Translations under genes and position numbers: made by a program
Assembly (NCBI RefSeq): GCF_000430645.1
Contig: NZ_KE387185.1
Span: forward strand, 841,780 to 905,779
Reading direction: 5' to 3'
DNA: 64,000 nt
From: Aquimarina latercula DSM 2041
Lineage (GTDB): Bacteria > Bacteroidota > Bacteroidia > Flavobacteriales > Flavobacteriaceae
Shown: positions 19,553 to 30,800 of the stretch, one piece after another
Numbering within the stretch: position 1 is the first letter of the stretch
Layout: every line of letters begins with the position of its first letter
The notes under the pieces: generated by a model
The model's database searches: none
Seen by the model: only the letters and a program-made list of their open reading frames with translations
What the model was told of the DNA's origin: nothing

Positions 19553-21097
19553 ATGATCATGAAAGAAAAGAAAATTAAATTTACATTATTGACATTACTG
19601 TCTATAATGTTGTTAGCTTCATCTTGTACGGATTTGGAGATAGAAGGAACTGACTCGATAATAGTAAATCAAACAGGAGAGTTTACAGGAGTTGATGCCA
19701 ATTCAACAGTTGTTGGGTTAATTGGAACTTTGAATGGTCAAATAGGAGATCAAGCTAATTTATATGCTTTAAACGAGGTAACTTCTGATGAACTTTTAGT
19801 GCCTACTAGAGGTACTGATTGGTCTGATAATGGTCAATGGAGGGTTCTTCACGAACATAATTGGGGGACCTTAAATCAATTTGTCTTGAATACTTGGAAT
19901 AATTTGAATGCTAATGTATTTACGGCAACAACAGCTATTGATCCGTTAAGTAATGCAACAAATGCAGAGTTAGCTCAGGCTAAATTTATTAGAGCTTTTA
20001 ATATGTTTTGGATAATGGATATGTATGGTCAAGTTCCTTTTAGAGATCCTAAAGATCCTTTGGAGCAAAACCCTTCTGTTTTTTCTAGAATCGAAGCTTT
20101 AGATTTTATAATAACAGACTTAACAGAAGCATTACCAGATTTACCATTAGTTCAAAATATTGAAGGAGAAAATTTTGATTTAGCTACCCAAGCTGCTGCA
20201 CAATATCTACTAGCAAAAGTAAGATTAAATGCGCATATTTATAATGGGACAGGAACACCTAGTACAGAAGACATGACAGCTGTGGTAAATGGTATAGACG
20301 AAATAACAGCAGATGGCTTTGCATTGCAATCAGGTTATTTTGATATTTTTAAGTCAGATGCTGATACGGAAACTATTTTATATTTTGGAGCAGGTATAGG
20401 TAATAGAATTTGGAATGGTTTACATTATAATCAAAATGCTCCGGATCAAGGAGGAGGTGGTTGGAATGGTTGGTCAACTTTGGCTGAATTCTATGATCTG
20501 TTCGAGGGTGATCCTAATACTAATATACCAGGGAGTGGACAAGAAGAAAGAAGAGGGTTTGTGCCGACTGATGGATCTAATTTAGGTATTGGTTTTGGAT
20601 TTTTGATTGGTCAACAATACGACGAAAATGGAACAGCCTTAACTGATAGACCAGGGAACCCTCTAGTTTTTACAAGAGATTTTGTTGGAATAGTAGGTAA
20701 TGATGAAAACAACGGAATAAGGACCATTAAATATCATCCTGAAAATGGATCTTTCGAACCACATCAAATTGTATATCGATATGCTGATGCGCATTTAATG
20801 AAAGCAGAAGCATTATTTAGAATGGGAAATACTGGAGATGCATTAACTATGATTAATGAATTGAGAACGATAAGAAATGCAAATCCTTTAATAGATTTAT
20901 CAGAACAAGATATTCTTGACGAACGTGGGAGAGAATTGTATAAAGAATTCTGGAGACGTAATGATCTAATTCGTTTCGGAAAGTTTGCGGATACTTGGGG
21001 GCTTAAAAGTAGTACCGACGAATTCAGGGCATTGTTTCCTATTCCTGCTACTGCGATAATATCTAACCCTAGTTTAGTGCAAAACCCTGGTTACTAA
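19553..21097 (+). CDS. susD: SusD/RagB-family surface glycan-binding lipoprotein
   Basis: 514 residues with a lipoprotein signal and lipobox ASSC (Cys near residue 25). SusD-family features include the FIRAFNMFWIMDMYGQVPF helix, the TPR-like body, and the C-terminal RYADAHLMKAEALFR and DERGRELYKEFWRRNDLIRFGKF motifs. It binds glycan at the cell surface and caps the SusC channel. The start could be ATG 19553 or 19559. It is 5 bp after susC and is followed by a strong terminator hairpin, so susCD may form a transcription unit partly separate from the downstream VCBS genes. Confidence 0.95.
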   Translation: MIMKEKKIKFTLLTLLSIMLLASSCTDLEIEGTDSIIVNQTGEFTGVDANSTVVGLIGTLNGQIGDQANLYALNEVTSDELLVPTRGTDWSDNGQWRVLHEHNWGTLNQFVLNTWNNLNANVFTATTAIDPLSNATNAELAQAKFIRAFNMFWIMDMYGQVPFRDPKDPLEQNPSVFSRIEALDFIITDLTEALPDLPLVQNIEGENFDLATQAAAQYLLAKVRLNAHIYNGTGTPSTEDMTAVVNGIDEITADGFALQSGYFDIFKSDADTETILYFGAGIGNRIWNGLHYNQNAPDQGGGGWNGWSTLAEFYDLFEGDPNTNIPGSGQEERRGFVPTDGSNLGIGFGFLIGQQYDENGTALTDRPGNPLVFTRDFVGIVGNDENNGIRTIKYHPENGSFEPHQIVYRYADAHLMKAEALFRMGNTGDALTMINELRTIRNANPLIDLSEQDILDERGRELYKEFWRRNDLIRFGKFADTWGLKSSTDEFRALFPIPATAIISNPSLVQNPGY

Positions 21098-21123
21098 CAT
21101 ATTAAATTGCTAAGATTTGTTAG

Positions 21124-21156
21124 AGTAGAGCCCTTCAAAAATTGAAGGGCTCTACT
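21124..21156 (+). terminator. Strong hairpin terminator after susD
   Basis: A perfect 15-bp stem (AGTAGAGCCCTTCAA paired with its complement, loop AAA), 27 bp after the susD stop and 30 bp before the next gene. GC-rich centre with an AT-rich 3' flank, but no long T run. It may also attenuate read-through into the VCBS genes and so set the SusCD to VCBS expression ratio. Confidence 0.8.
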
Positions 21157-21186
21157 AATTAATATATTCAAATTTAGATATAACAA

Positions 21187-24100
21187 TTGTCCAATTATTT
21201 AAAAAATATCAGTTGTAGCTTACTGCTAGTAATTATATTAATTTCTTGTAAAAAGGATAAGGAGCGTCATTTTTTTGAGTTATTGTCTGAAAAAGAAACA
21301 AGTATTTCATTTAGCAATAATTTAAAAGATACTCCAGATCTTAATATTCTTACATATCTCTATTATTATAATGGAGCAGGTTTGGCAGTTAGTGATTTTA
21401 ATAATGATGGTTGGGAAGATATATATTTTGTATCTAATCAAAATGAGAATCAATTATATATTAATCAGAAGAATTTTCAGTTTAAAGAAGTTACAACAAA
21501 TCTCTTAAAAGATACTAATGGTTGGTCTACTGGTGTAATAGCTGTAGATATTAATAATGATGGATTACAGGATATATATGTATGCAAAGTTGGAGATTAT
21601 AAAAGTTTAAAAGGAAAGAATAAATTATTTGTAAACCAAGGTGTAGATAACGATGGTGTACCAGTTTTTGAAGAACAAGCTTCGCTTTACAATCTCGATA
21701 TTTCCAGTTTTTCTACTCAGGCTAGTTTTTTTGATTATGATTTAGATGGAGATTTAGATATGTATTTGTTAAATCATTCCGTGTACCCTAATCGTAGTTA
21801 TGGAAGAGGTTCTAAACGTAAACAAATTGATTCTCTTTCTGGTGATAGATTATACAGAAATGATGGCGGAAAGTATTTTGATGTTTCTGCAGAATCAGGA
21901 ATTTTTCAAGGTGGTATAGGCTATGGATTAGGAATTGCTACGGATGATATCAATAATGATGGATATCCAGATATATATGTTGGTAATGATTTTTTTGAAA
22001 ATGACTATTTATATATCAATCAAAGAAATGGAATTTTTAAAGAAGTAATTACTTCTAATTTTTCTAAGATTCAGCATACATCTCATTATTCTATGGGTGT
22101 CGATATTGCAGACATAAATAATGATGGATGGACCGATATCCTATCTCTAGATATGTTGCCAGAGGATCTTAGTACGTATAAATCATCTGGAACTGAATAT
22201 GGTTTTACTATTTACAACCAATATCTTAAAAATGGTTATAAACCTCAGTATATGCAGAATGGATTACAACTGAACCGAGGAGGAGAAGGTTTTAGTGAAA
22301 TTGCATTTTTTGCTGGGATAGCTGCTACAGAATGGAGTTGGGCACCCTTAATTGCAGATTATGATAATGATGGGTTTAAAGATGTCTTTATCTCTAATGG
22401 AATTAAAGGAGCTACTAATGATATGGATTTTATAAGTTTTATTGCCAATGATAATATTCAGAAACGTATAGATAATGGTATGACCAAAGAAGATTTGGCT
22501 TTAATTGATGAACTGCCAAATAAAAAAACTACCAATTATTTTTATCGTAATAATGGTGATTTAACTTTCGAAAATGTATCCAATCAATGGTTCAAAAATA
22601 TTCCATCATATAGTAATGGAGCTGTGCATGCAGATTTAGACAATGATGGAGACTTAGATATTGTTACTAATAACATTGATGGTAAGGCTTTTGTTTATCA
22701 AAATCGTGCAGATACCTTAATGAATCATAATTACATAAGATTAAAGTTAAAAGGAATTGGGCAAAATTTAAATGCAATAGGAGCAAAAGCAACTATATTT
22801 TCTGAAAATAGATTGCAAACTTCTAGTGTTAACCCTTTTAAAGGATATTTGTCTTCTGTGTCTCAGATTTTACATTTTGGTCTAGGGGATAACAAAGTTG
22901 TTGATTCTATTAAGATAGCATGGCCTAATGGCGATAGTTCTCTATATAAAAACGTAAAAATAAATAGTACAATATCTTTAAATCAGGATAGTACAAATAC
23001 TTCGCTGGAAATTTTTAAAGAAAAACTAAACGTTCTTAGAAGAGAGCCTAAACCTATTAAATTTAAGCATCAAGATTATGAAACTAAAGATTTTAGTTTA
23101 GAACCTTTGGCTCCATATGCAGTATCTAATGAAGGACCTCATATATCCATCATGGATATAAATAAAGATGGATTAGATGATTTTTATACTCCTGGAGGGA
23201 GATTTAAATCTGGAACAATTTTTTTACAGGAAAAGTCAGGAACGTTTAAAGAAACAGAACAACCTGATTTAGATGTGTATAAAAAATATGAAGATATTGA
23301 TCAACATTTTTTTGATGCGGATTCTGACGGTGATTTAGATCTAATCACAGTTTATGGTGGTAATGAAAATTATGCGGGATATGAGTCGAGTCCAGTTTTG
23401 TTTGTAAATAACAAAGGTAAATTTGAAGAGAGTTCAAATGCTTTTCCGGATATTAAAATGAATGCCTCGGTTGTAATTACTTCTGATATAGACAGTGATG
23501 GTGATGAAGATATTTTTATAGGTAGTAATAGTTTAACTGGGTTCTATGGAAAATCATCTAAAAATTATCTTTTTCTAAATGATGGAAAAGGTAATTTTAT
23601 AGAAGTTACTTTAGATATGGCACCAGATTTATATACTATTGGATTAGTGTATGATGCAAAATTTATTGATGTTAATAATGATGGTTATCAGGACTTAATA
23701 GTAGCCGGTCATTATATGCCTATTACTATATTTATCAATGATGGAAAAGGAAATCTTCTTAAAAAGAATATCCATTCATTGAGTAAAACACATGGTTTGT
23801 GGAATTGTATATCAATTAGTGATATGGATAAAGATGGAGATATAGATATTATTGCAGGAAATTGGGGACAAAATAGCAGGCTAAAGGCTTCTTTAGAACA
23901 ACCAATTCAGTTATATTTAAACGATTTTGATAATAATGGTAAAGTAGATCCAATAGTAACTTATTTCTATCAAGGGAGAGAAACTCCTATAGCTACTAAG
24001 GATGAATTGACTAAGCAAATACCAGAGCTTAACAAAAAGTTTTTGTCCTATAAAGCTTTTTCTGAAGCGGATTTTAAGGATTATTTTTCAAAAGATAAAA

Positions 24101-24498
24101 TAGATCAAGCAGAAAAAAAACAAGTGTATATGCTTACTACAACATATTTTGAGAATAAAGGAGATTTAGATTTTGTAGCATATGATTTGTCTTGGGAAAC
24201 GCAAATTTCTTCAGTTCATGATATATTAATTCATGATATGAATGAGGATGAATATCCTGATATAATTCTCGGGGGAAATACTTATGAAATTAGTACCCAA
24301 TTGGGTAGGTTAGATGGATCATACGGAACTATATTATTAAATAATAAAAAAGGAGGATTTGTTAGTTCAGAAACTTTAGAATTGAATGTTAAGGGAGCGA
24401 TTAGGTCTATTAAACCTATAAGAATAAAAGAAGAAGAATATTTATTGTTCGGAATAAATAATGATAGTATCCAGTTAGTCAAAAAGATAAAAGAGTAA
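21187..24498 (+). CDS. FG-GAP/VCBS-repeat lipoprotein with ASPIC/UnbV domain, copy 1
   Basis: 1103 residues. The lipoprotein signal ends ILISC (Cys near residue 19). Two integrin-alpha-like propellers are built from repeats carrying Ca-binding loops such as DFNNDGWED, DINNDGLQD, DYDLDGDLD and DLDNDGDLD (about 50-480 and 630-960). Between them lies an ASPIC/UnbV domain (about 515-580, with NAIGAKATIF and IAWPNG). The start is TTG at 21187: TAA lies two codons upstream and no ATG precedes the lipobox. It is the first of three tandem paralogues after susCD, with the next gene 1 bp away. Function is not established; a surface glycan-binding or scaffold role is inferred from location and fold. Confidence 0.85.
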   Translation: MSNYLKNISCSLLLVIILISCKKDKERHFFELLSEKETSISFSNNLKDTPDLNILTYLYYYNGAGLAVSDFNNDGWEDIYFVSNQNENQLYINQKNFQFKEVTTNLLKDTNGWSTGVIAVDINNDGLQDIYVCKVGDYKSLKGKNKLFVNQGVDNDGVPVFEEQASLYNLDISSFSTQASFFDYDLDGDLDMYLLNHSVYPNRSYGRGSKRKQIDSLSGDRLYRNDGGKYFDVSAESGIFQGGIGYGLGIATDDINNDGYPDIYVGNDFFENDYLYINQRNGIFKEVITSNFSKIQHTSHYSMGVDIADINNDGWTDILSLDMLPEDLSTYKSSGTEYGFTIYNQYLKNGYKPQYMQNGLQLNRGGEGFSEIAFFAGIAATEWSWAPLIADYDNDGFKDVFISNGIKGATNDMDFISFIANDNIQKRIDNGMTKEDLALIDELPNKKTTNYFYRNNGDLTFENVSNQWFKNIPSYSNGAVHADLDNDGDLDIVTNNIDGKAFVYQNRADTLMNHNYIRLKLKGIGQNLNAIGAKATIFSENRLQTSSVNPFKGYLSSVSQILHFGLGDNKVVDSIKIAWPNGDSSLYKNVKINSTISLNQDSTNTSLEIFKEKLNVLRREPKPIKFKHQDYETKDFSLEPLAPYAVSNEGPHISIMDINKDGLDDFYTPGGRFKSGTIFLQEKSGTFKETEQPDLDVYKKYEDIDQHFFDADSDGDLDLITVYGGNENYAGYESSPVLFVNNKGKFEESSNAFPDIKMNASVVITSDIDSDGDEDIFIGSNSLTGFYGKSSKNYLFLNDGKGNFIEVTLDMAPDLYTIGLVYDAKFIDVNNDGYQDLIVAGHYMPITIFINDGKGNLLKKNIHSLSKTHGLWNCISISDMDKDGDIDIIAGNWGQNSRLKASLEQPIQLYLNDFDNNGKVDPIVTYFYQGRETPIATKDELTKQIPELNKKFLSYKAFSEADFKDYFSKDKIDQAEKKQVYMLTTTYFENKGDLDFVAYDLSWETQISSVHDILIHDMNEDEYPDIILGGNTYEISTQLGRLDGSYGTILLNNKKGGFVSSETLELNVKGAIRSIKPIRIKEEEYLLFGINNDSIQLVKKIKE

Positions 24499-24499
24499 T

Positions 24500-27400
24500 A
24501 TGAATAAATTTTTATATAGAAGTTTTATAATTCTTATCCTTTCATCTTGTGCGAAGGAAAAAATTGAGAAGTTAGAGATAGAACAAGAAGATACTTTGTT
24601 TACTAAACTTACTCCCGAAGAGACAAAAATTGATTTTGTAAATCAAGTCGATAACGAAAAAGACTTCAATATTTTTACATATAGAAATTTTTATAACGGA
24701 GGAGGAGTAGCGATTGGCGATATAAATAATGATGGTCTACCAGATGTATATCTAACTGCTAATAGAAAAGAGAATAAATTATATCTGAATAAAGGAGATT
24801 TTACATTTGAAGATATTTCTGAATCATCTAATACAACTGGAAAAAATTCTTGGTCTACCGGCGTAGTTATGGTGGATATTAATGCAGATGGGTTGTTAGA
24901 TATTTATGTATGTAATGCAGGAAATGTAGAAGGTGATGACCAAAAGAATGAGCTTTTTATAAACAATGGTCCATCGGTAAGTACAGGAATTATAACATTT
25001 ACTGAAAAAGCTGAAGAATATAATTTAGCTGATAGTGGCTTTACTACTCATGCAGCTTTTTTTGATTATGATATGGATGGCGACCTTGATGTGTATATAC
25101 TAAACAATAGTTTTATACCAGTAAGTAGTTTGGGATACGTAAACAAGCGTAATCTTCGTGCAAAGGATTGGGATATTCCTGATATTCTAAAAGGTGGAGG
25201 AGATAAGTTAATGAGAAATGATAATGGTGTGTTTACAGATGTAAGCGAGCCCGCTGGAATATTTGGAAGTTTAATAGGTTTTGGATTGGGAGTAACTATA
25301 GGGGATGTTAATAAAGATTTACTTCCAGATATTTATGTGTCCAATGATTTTTATGAGAGAGATTACCTATATATAAATAAGGGTAATGGGATATTTAATG
25401 AGGAAATTAAGGATTGGGTAAAACACCTTAGTATTTCTTCGATGGGAGCAGATATGGCGGATATTAATAATGATGGATATCCAGAAATTTTTGTAACAGA
25501 TATGCTTCCAGAAGACGATCAACGATTAAAAGAGACTAGCTCTTTCGAAAGTTATGATGTATATAAATTGAAGAAGAGTAGAGATTTCTACAATCAATAT
25601 ATGCAAAATTCGCTTCAACTTAATAATGGCGATAATACATTTTCTGAAATTGCTTTTTACAGTGGAGTAGCTAAAACAGATTGGAGTTGGGGAGCGTTGT
25701 TGTTTGATATGGATAATGATGGGTATCGCGATATTTATGTTAGTAACGGAATCTATCACGATCTTACAGATCAAGATTTCATGAACTTTTTTGCCAATGA
25801 TATCATACAGAGGATGACGTTAACCGGTAAAAAAGAAGAAGTAGATTCGATTATTAATAAAATGCCATCTAGGCCCATCCCTAATTATGCTTTTAAAAAT
25901 AATGGAGACCTTACTTTTTCTGACCTAACAGATAATTGGGGATTTGATGAGCCAACTTTTTCTAATGGATCTGCTTATGGAGATTTGGATAATGATGGAG
26001 ATTTGGATTTGGTGGTTAATAATTTTAATATGCCAGTATCTATTTATCAGAATAATAGCGAAGAAAAAGGAAATAATTATTTAAAAATCAAAATAGAAGG
26101 AGCTGATAAAAACACCTTTGGAATTGGTAGCGTAGTTGAACTATATACCAAGAATGAAGTTATAAGGCAAGAACTAATACCTACAAGAGGTTTCCAGTCT
26201 TCTATAGAGTATATGATGACTATTGGATTGGGTAAAACAAAGAAAGTAGATTCGTTACAGGTAATTTATCCTAATGGAAATGCGGAAGTTATTAAGGATA
26301 TTACTCTTAATGCGGTAGTTCAACTATCTCAGGAAAACGCAAAAGAAAAATACGTAGCGCCAGAAAACAAACAAGATACTTTTTTTGAAGAAATAAGTAA
26401 CACTTTAGGAATGCATAAAGAAGATCCTTATGTTGACTTTGATTACGAAGGATTGATTTATAAAATGCAATCTAGAGAAGGCCCAGCTATAGCAATTGCA
26501 GATATTAATGGAGATGGTAATGATGATGTTTTTATTGGGGGTGCATATAACCAACCTGGCAAGTTATATTTTCAGAATGGAAAGGGTCGATTTACATTAT
26601 CAAAATTCGAAACCGAAACATTTTTTGAAGATACCGTTGCTGTTTTTGAGGATATTGATGGAGATAAGGATTTAGATTTGGTAATAGGTTCTGGAGGGAA
26701 CTTTAGAGGAGCCAGAACTGGTGTTAGAAGTTATATTAATGATGGAAGAGGATATCTTTCTCGAGGACAAATTATACTACCCACCCTTACTAATATTTCT
26801 ACATTAGCTCCATATGATTACGATCAGGATGGAGATATTGATTTATTTGTAGGAAGTCATAGTGTTGTAGGAACATATGGAATTTCTCCACAGAGTTATT
26901 TTCTAGAGAATGATGGTAAAGGGAACTTTAAAGATGTAATAGCAAATAAAGCTAAAGAAGCTCAAACTATCGGAATGATAACTGATGCCACTTGGGAAGA
27001 TATAGATGGAGACGGTAAAAGAGATTTAATTATTGTGGGCGAATGGATGTCTCCTAAGGTGTTCCTAAACGATGGTAATAGGCTGAATCTAATCAAAACA
27101 AATTTAGATGAAGTTTCCGGCTGGTTTAATACCTTAGAAGCTACTGATTTAGATAATGACGGAGATGTAGATTTGGTTTTAGGTAATAGAGGGTTAAATT
27201 CTATTTATGAATGTGGTAAAGAAACTCCATCCAAGATGTATATCAATGATTTTGATAATAACGGAACCATAGAACAAATTATTACGCAAACGATCAATGG
27301 TAAAGATATTCCAATACATCTGAAGAAAGAGATTACTGCACAAATCAATGTTTTGAAGAAGCAAAACCTCAAATTTTCTGAATATGCAACCAAATCTATT

Positions 27401-27826
27401 GATGAACTGTTTTCTAAAGAGGTTTTAGATAATACAACTATTAAAACCGTAAACAACTTTGCCAATTTAGTAGCTTATAACAATGGTGATGCTACTTTTG
27501 AAATAAAAGAACTTCCTAAAGAAACACAATTATCTTGTATATGTGATATAGAAACTGAAGATTTGAACAAGGACGGTCACTTAGACCTTATTGTAGGAGG
27601 TAATAATTATAGTTTTAAACCTCAATTCTCCAGATTAGATGCTAGTCGAGGAAATGTTTTGTTAGGAGATGGGAAAGGAAATTTTAAAAACCAAAGATCT
27701 TCAGGGTTTTTAGTAGAAGATGAAGTGAGAAATATGCGTTGGGTGAAGAATAAATCGGGCCAAAAGTACTTGTTGGTGGCCATTAACAATGAAAAGCCTA
27801 AAATTTTTAAAGTAGATAATAAATAG
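24500..27826 (+). CDS. FG-GAP/VCBS-repeat lipoprotein with ASPIC/UnbV domain, copy 2
   Basis: 1108 residues, ATG start 1 bp after the previous stop. Lipobox SSC near residue 17. Same architecture as its neighbours: an N-terminal Ca-loop propeller (DINNDGLPD, DINADGLLD, DYDMDGDLD, DLDNDGDLD), an ASPIC/UnbV domain at about 525-593 (FGIGSVVELYT, IYPNG), then a second propeller (DINGDGNDD, DIDGDKDLD, DYDQDGDID, DLNKDGHLD). The paralogues share motifs and spacing but differ widely in sequence, so the triplication is old and the copies have probably specialised. Membrane-anchored at the outer membrane. Role unknown. Confidence 0.85.
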   Translation: MNKFLYRSFIILILSSCAKEKIEKLEIEQEDTLFTKLTPEETKIDFVNQVDNEKDFNIFTYRNFYNGGGVAIGDINNDGLPDVYLTANRKENKLYLNKGDFTFEDISESSNTTGKNSWSTGVVMVDINADGLLDIYVCNAGNVEGDDQKNELFINNGPSVSTGIITFTEKAEEYNLADSGFTTHAAFFDYDMDGDLDVYILNNSFIPVSSLGYVNKRNLRAKDWDIPDILKGGGDKLMRNDNGVFTDVSEPAGIFGSLIGFGLGVTIGDVNKDLLPDIYVSNDFYERDYLYINKGNGIFNEEIKDWVKHLSISSMGADMADINNDGYPEIFVTDMLPEDDQRLKETSSFESYDVYKLKKSRDFYNQYMQNSLQLNNGDNTFSEIAFYSGVAKTDWSWGALLFDMDNDGYRDIYVSNGIYHDLTDQDFMNFFANDIIQRMTLTGKKEEVDSIINKMPSRPIPNYAFKNNGDLTFSDLTDNWGFDEPTFSNGSAYGDLDNDGDLDLVVNNFNMPVSIYQNNSEEKGNNYLKIKIEGADKNTFGIGSVVELYTKNEVIRQELIPTRGFQSSIEYMMTIGLGKTKKVDSLQVIYPNGNAEVIKDITLNAVVQLSQENAKEKYVAPENKQDTFFEEISNTLGMHKEDPYVDFDYEGLIYKMQSREGPAIAIADINGDGNDDVFIGGAYNQPGKLYFQNGKGRFTLSKFETETFFEDTVAVFEDIDGDKDLDLVIGSGGNFRGARTGVRSYINDGRGYLSRGQIILPTLTNISTLAPYDYDQDGDIDLFVGSHSVVGTYGISPQSYFLENDGKGNFKDVIANKAKEAQTIGMITDATWEDIDGDGKRDLIIVGEWMSPKVFLNDGNRLNLIKTNLDEVSGWFNTLEATDLDNDGDVDLVLGNRGLNSIYECGKETPSKMYINDFDNNGTIEQIITQTINGKDIPIHLKKEITAQINVLKKQNLKFSEYATKSIDELFSKEVLDNTTIKTVNNFANLVAYNNGDATFEIKELPKETQLSCICDIETEDLNKDGHLDLIVGGNNYSFKPQFSRLDASRGNVLLGDGKGNFKNQRSSGFLVEDEVRNMRWVKNKSGQKYLLVAINNEKPKIFKVDNK

Positions 27827-27848
27827 TCAAAGGGTAGATTTTATACAA

Positions 27849-30800
27849 ATGATCAAAAATATAATCATAGTAATTTTTGGGCTGTTATTTTTATTTGGGT
27901 GTAAAAAACAAAACACACACCAAGGTGAATTATTTGATAAGATTACTTCCCAGGTTACAAATGTTACCTTTCAAAATACACTAGTTCCTACCGAAGAATT
28001 GAATATTCTGGATTATCTATATTACTATAATGGTGCTGGTGTAGCAGTTGGAGATATCAATAAAGATGATCTAGTTGATGTGTTCTTTACTTCTAATCAA
28101 GGAGAAAATAAACTCTATCTCAATAAAGGGAATTTTCAATTCGAAGATATAACAGATAAAGCGGGAGTAAAAGGAAATTCCGATTGGAATACAGGAACGG
28201 TAATGGCGGATGTTAATGGAGATGGATATTTGGATATCTACGTCTGTGCCGTAGTTGGTCTTCAGGGGTTAAAGGGAAAAAACGAGTTGTTCATAAATAA
28301 TGGGGATAATACATTTACTGAAAAGGCTTCTCAGTATAAATTAGATTTTGAAAATTATACTACATCAGCGGCTTTTTTCGATTACGATAATGATGGAGAT
28401 TTGGATATGTATTTGTTGAATCATGCCATCCATACTCAGAATTCTTTTGGTAGCGCTTCATTAAGAAATAAAAGAAGCCCAGAAAGCGGTGATAAATTAC
28501 TTCGTAATGATGGAGAAGTGTTTACGGATGTGAGTGCGGCTGCAGGAGTTTTTGGCGGAGGAAATGGATATGGTTTAGGAATAGCAACAGCAGATTTTAA
28601 CAATGATGGATATACTGATATTTATGTAAGCAATGATTTTCATGAAGATGATTATTATTATATCAACAAAGGAGATGGAACCTTTAGTGAGTCATTAAAA
28701 CAAAATTTTGGTCATACCAGCCGTTTCTCTATGGGTAGCGATGTAACCGACATTAATCATGATGGCTATGCTGAGATTCTTACTTTAGATATGACTCCAG
28801 AGGATGAAACAGTTCTCAAAGCTTCTGCAGGAGATGAGACCGTGGATATGTTACAAATGCGTATCAATCGATTAGGATATCATTATCAGTATGCACGTAA
28901 TATGCTTCAGGTTAATAATGGGGATCATTTTACTGAAACCGCTTTGTTAAGTGGTATAGCTGCCACAGATTGGAGTTGGTCAGCATTGTTTGCAGATTAT
29001 AATCAAGATGGAGAACAAGACGTATTTATATCTAACGGAATCCCAAAACGTCCCAATGATCTTGATTATATTAAATACATCTCTAACGAAAAAATCCAAG
29101 AAAAAATAAATAGTTCAAAGTTAGTGGATAATGAAGCTTTAAATATTATGCCTTCTGGAGAAGTACAGAATTGCATTTTTAAAGGAGATAAAGGGTTTAA
29201 TTTTATAAATAAATCTTCAAATTGGCTTCCATTAGAAAATACAGCTTCTACTGGAAGTGCTTATGCCGATTTTGACAACGATGGAGATCTGGATATAGTA
29301 ACTAATAATATAAATGCTCCAGCTTCTTTTTATCAAAATAAAACGAATGAAAAAAAGAAGTTTTTAAAATTGAAATTTGTTTTTAAAGACAAAAACAAAC
29401 TAGGGATAGGGGTCAAAGTAATATCCTATCATCGGGGAATTGCACAGTACAAACAATTATTTACTTCAAAAGGTTTTCAATCTTCTTCAGAGCCTATGAT
29501 TCATTTTGGGTACGATACGATTGCAGCTATAGATTCTCTGAAAATTATATGGCCGGATAATACGATTCAAGTAGCAGAAAATATAACTACAAATCAAACA
29601 TTAACAATTAAATTGTTACACAAAAGAAACATTGTGAATTATGAAGAATTGTTTCCTAAAAATAAAGGTTGGTTTAAGAAAATAGATTCTATCCCTGGAT
29701 TACAATATGTACATAAAGAAAATAATTATACAGATTTTAATCGCCAAAAATTAATTCCATATAAAATTTCTGATCGAGGACCAGCTACTGCAATAGGAGA
29801 CCTAAATGGTGATGGGAAAGATGATATTTTCTTCGGAAGTTCTAAACTTGAAGCATCTAAAATATATATCCAAACCACTACAGGTTTTGAAGAACAATCC
29901 TCCGAAATTCTCATCGGTGATAAAAAGAAAGAAGATGTAGCTGCGATTATTACAGATTTTAATAATGATACGATAAAAGATTTATTGGTCTGTTCTTCTG
30001 GCGGCGAGTTTTATGGCAACTCTAAGGAGCTAATAGATAGATTGTATTTAAATTCAGATAAAGGATTAGTAAAAGGTAGTTTTCCAGAATTATATGAACA
30101 CGAATCGGTAATAAAAACTCATGACGTAGATAACGATGGTGATTTAGATATTTTCATTGGAGGGTATGCGGTTTCTAATGATTTTGGTAAGATGCCAAAT
30201 TCATACCTTCTGATTAATGATAAAGGAGATTTTACGATCAAAGAAAATCCTGATTTAAAGCAAGTAGGTATGGTAACAGATGCTATTTGGGATGATTTTG
30301 ATAGTGATGGAATAAAAGATTTGATCGTCATTGGAGAATGGATGTCTCCACACTTTTTTAAAAATGAAAATGGAAAATTAATAGATGTTACTGCTAAATT
30401 TTTGCCAAGAAGTTTAAACGGTCTTTGGCAATCTATTATCGAATTCGATATAGATAATGATGGTGATAATGATTATTTGCTTGGTAATTTTGGACTAAAT
30501 TCTAAGTTTACCGCTTCTTCAGACTTACCACTAAAAATGTATTATTCTGATTTTGATAAAAACAAAACAACAGAAACTATTGTTGCAATACCCAAGAATG
30601 GTAAATATTATACGGCTTTAGCATTAGATGAGTTATCAAGTCAGCTTAATTATCTCAAGAAAAAATTTACTACCTATACCAGTTTTGCAGGTAAAACTGT
30701 AGATCAAATTTTTGATAAAGATGCATTAGAAAATGCAAAGTTGTTTGAAGTACACGAACTAGCTTCTGGCTACTTAAAAAATGATCAAGGAACATTTTCA

